Origin: Chloroflexota bacterium
GTDB lineage: Bacteria; Chloroflexota; UBA5177; JANWHV01
NCBI GenBank assembly: GCA_025450375.1
Contig: JANWHO010000289.1
Location: 1-8,447, forward strand
Reading direction: 5' to 3'
Length of the DNA: 8,447 bases
Shown here: piece after piece, positions 7,370 through 8,447 of the stretch
Layout of the letters: every line of letters begins with the position of its first letter
Position numbering within the stretch: the first letter of the stretch is position 1
Position numbers and translations under genes: made by a program
The notes under the pieces: generated by a model
What the model was told of the DNA's origin: nothing
The model's input: the letters and a program-made list of their open reading frames with translations, nothing else
The model's database searches: none

Positions 7370-7385
7370 CCGGACCTGGGTCCGG
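7370..7385. promoter_or_regulatory. 16-bp palindrome between the Uma2 gene and the HEPN remnant
   Basis: CCGGACC (7370-7376) and GGTCCGG (7379-7385) are perfect 7-bp arms around a TG centre. The site lies about 67 bases upstream of the Uma2 start and just before the HEPN remnant, so it could be an operator for either or both divergent genes. On the minus strand TACACT directly follows it and could be a -10 box, but no -35 stands at the right distance. No second copy was seen in the window. Confidence 0.35.
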
Positions 7386-7392
7386 CCCCACT

Positions 7393-7712
7393 TGGCAAAC
7401 CGTTGAACTACCGCACCTTGAGTCACCCTTGCCGCCGGTCGTCACTATGCTGCTTCCTGGTTCGCCTAGCAGGCTGTCGAGAAGAGCCTCAAGGCGCTGT
7501 ACATCGAACAGCAAGGCAGGTTGGCGCCTCGAACACACGACCTGGAATATCTTGGCCAGGAGGTAGCGGCGCCTGCTAACATAGGGGCTGATCTGGCGAC
7601 CCTTAATCCGGCCCTCGATTTAGTGCGCTATCCAGATCCAGCGAGCGGGCGCGCGCCAGTTGATGAGGTTTCCCCTACATTGGCTGGCCGGCATTTTGAC
7701 GAGGCGGAATGA
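7393..7712 (+). pseudogene. HEPN-domain toxin gene, broken by a stop codon and probable frameshift
   Basis: Read in the frame of 7422-7712, the sequence gives VTLAAGRHYAASWFA, a TAG stop (7467-7469), then QAVEKSLKAL, RTHDLEYLG and LNPALDLVRYPDP. This matches the HEPN (PF05168-type) pattern: a helix with FAQQAxEKALKAL, a THDL turn, and a late RYPD segment. The amber codon falls exactly on the first of the two conserved glutamines, and CAG to TAG is a single transition. Upstream the frame meets TGA at 7419-7421. A neighbouring frame reading WQTVELPHLE (7393-7422) fits the start of the domain if one base has been lost near 7422, but no start codon is visible there. The frame ends at TGA 7710-7712, overlapping the ATG of the nucleotidyltransferase gene as ATGA. 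HEPN proteins of this kind are usually RNase toxins paired with MNT antitoxins. As it stands it cannot make a full domain. The HEPN match is from memory of the family, not from a search. Confidence 0.72.
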
Positions 7713-8083
7713 GTAGTAGTGTGGATCGAGACGCAGCTTCATCCATCGCCAGCACCGCCCTGAGGCGGTTTGCGCTGCAACGTCGTGATGACCTGGATGC
7801 GAGTCGGGTACTGCTCTTCGGTTCCCGCGCACGCGGAGACGAGCAAAGTGACAGCGACTATGATCTGATCATCGTGTCGCCGCGCTTCGACGGTATCGAG
7901 CCAATGCGCCGTGCCGTCGGTCCGCGGCAAATCTGGTACCGGGTGGGTGGGCATGAACCCATGGACTTGATCTGTCTGACCCCAATGGAGTTTGCCGGCG
8001 CGGTATCCCGCATCTCGTTGATTGCGAGTGTGCTGCCTGAAGCGATCGATCTCTTACCCGTGGAGCAATCGGCCAGCGCGTGA
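7709..8083 (+). CDS. MNT-type minimal nucleotidyltransferase (antitoxin of a HEPN/MNT pair)
   Basis: A 124-residue protein of the minimal nucleotidyltransferase (MNT, DNA polymerase beta-like) superfamily. The signature LLFGSRARGDEQSDSDYDL is complete: Gly38-Ser39 for the nucleotide phosphates, and Asp50 and Asp52 for metal ions, with a plausible third Asp at 86 in EPMDLICL. In characterised HEPN/MNT systems the MNT protein neutralises the HEPN RNase, in some cases by adding AMP to a tyrosine on the toxin. The ATG at 7709 overlaps the stop of the HEPN remnant by ATGA, typical of translational coupling, and GAGG lies 4 bases upstream. A GTG at 7721 is a less likely start. All key residues are intact although the partner upstream is broken, so it may be a free-standing antitoxin or act on another target. 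Confidence 0.87.
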   Translation: MSSSVDRDAASSIASTALRRFALQRRDDLDASRVLLFGSRARGDEQSDSDYDLIIVSPRFDGIEPMRRAVGPRQIWYRVGGHEPMDLICLTPMEFAGAVSRISLIASVLPEAIDLLPVEQSASA

Positions 8084-8103
8084 GCGCAACCGCGGGGCGA
8101 AGC

Positions 8104-8447
8104 CTACCAGCGATCCCGGGCGGGAAAGACCCGTGACAATGGGGCGATAAAGCCAGGGAGCAGCGGCGATTCCAGTACATCCTCCCCGGGTAAGCGCGCG
8201 AATAGCTCGAGCGTGGCGCCGCTGCGCCGATAGACATCCACGGCGCGGAGCCGCCAATCCACGATCCAGTATTCGTCCACACCTCGGCGAGCGTACAGCT
8301 TCAGCTTCGCCTCGCGGTCGCGGCGCTCGTTAAGCACGCCGGGGGAGAGCACCTCAACGGCCAGTTCCGGGGCGGTTCTCAGCTTTCCGCTATCATCCAG
8401 GGCCATGGTCAGGCGCTGGGCGCTTGCCCACACCACGTCAGGGGCCA
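8104..8447 (-). CDS. Uma2-family (DUF820) putative endonuclease, partial at right edge
   Basis: The C-terminal 113 residues of a second Uma2-family protein; its N-terminus lies beyond the window. The visible part starts APDVVWAS, which contains the Pro-Asp of the nuclease-like motif. It continues with LAVEVLSPG (the Glu), then RDREAKLKLYARRGVDEYWIVD (the Lys and the family signature), and ends RVFPARDRW. It lacks the coiled-coil tail of the other Uma2 gene and is a closer match to the family consensus (EVLSPG against EVVTEE), so the two are distinct family members rather than a recent duplication. It converges on the MNT gene with a 20-base gap that shows no terminator. A GTG at 8436 could be read as a start but would cut off the Pro-Asp motif, so the gene is taken as continuing past the edge. 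Confidence 0.85.
   Translation of the reverse strand, partial: APDVVWASAQRLTMALDDSGKLRTAPELAVEVLSPGVLNERRDREAKLKLYARRGVDEYWIVDWRLRAVDVYRRSGATLELFARLPGEDVLESPLLPGFIAPLSRVFPARDRW

Noticed and set aside
7338..7538. A 66-residue minus-strand frame in the gap after the first Uma2 gene
   Set aside because: It is antisense to the HEPN remnant, has no recognisable features and overlaps the Uma2 promoter area.
7521..7712. A 63-residue protein starting at TTG 7521
   Set aside because: It is the tail of the HEPN reading frame, not an independent gene; no ribosome binding site precedes the TTG and the HEPN helix continues upstream of it.

Overview
This window (about 60% GC by eye, no rRNA or tRNA seen) looks like a bacterial chromosome. 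The organism is probably a Chloroflexota-type heterotroph. That guess rests on a Tat-exported sugar-binding protein without a lipobox cysteine, an ATPase-less CUT1 sugar transporter operon beside a GH2 glycosidase, and two Uma2-family genes near a HEPN/MNT pair. No marker gene fixes the taxon.

Positions 1-6490 hold a compact carbohydrate-use locus. A LacI-family repressor (3355-4458, minus) is followed on the same strand by a Tat-exported sugar-binding protein (1876-3234) and two MalF/MalG-type permeases (836-1759, and 808 running off the left edge). A cytoplasmic glycoside hydrolase family 2 enzyme (4646-6490, plus) is divergent from the repressor. The 187-base gap between lacI and the hydrolase holds a tandem array of three 12-bp AACGTT-type operator units. 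It also holds a good promoter for lacI and a weaker one for the hydrolase. The simplest reading is that a glycoside is imported by the transporter and split inside the cell by the GH2 enzyme, with the repressor releasing both arms when the sugar is present. The transporter ATPase is not in the window. A GC-only hairpin sits between the binding-protein and permease genes, and another hairpin closes the locus after the GH2 gene.

Positions 6491-8447 are accessory in character: a complete Uma2-family gene (6578-7303, minus), a broken HEPN-domain gene (about 7393-7712, plus), an intact MNT nucleotidyltransferase gene (7709-8083, plus) and a second Uma2-family gene that runs off the right edge (8104 onward, minus). 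The HEPN frame carries an amber codon exactly where the conserved Gln-Gln of the HEPN helix is expected, and its 5' end is only recoverable by assuming a frameshift. This looks like a HEPN/MNT toxin-antitoxin module whose toxin has died while the antitoxin frame stays open.

No CRISPR array, insertion sequence or clearly new multi-gene system was found. The most informative unlisted items are the eroded HEPN gene and the three-unit operator array.
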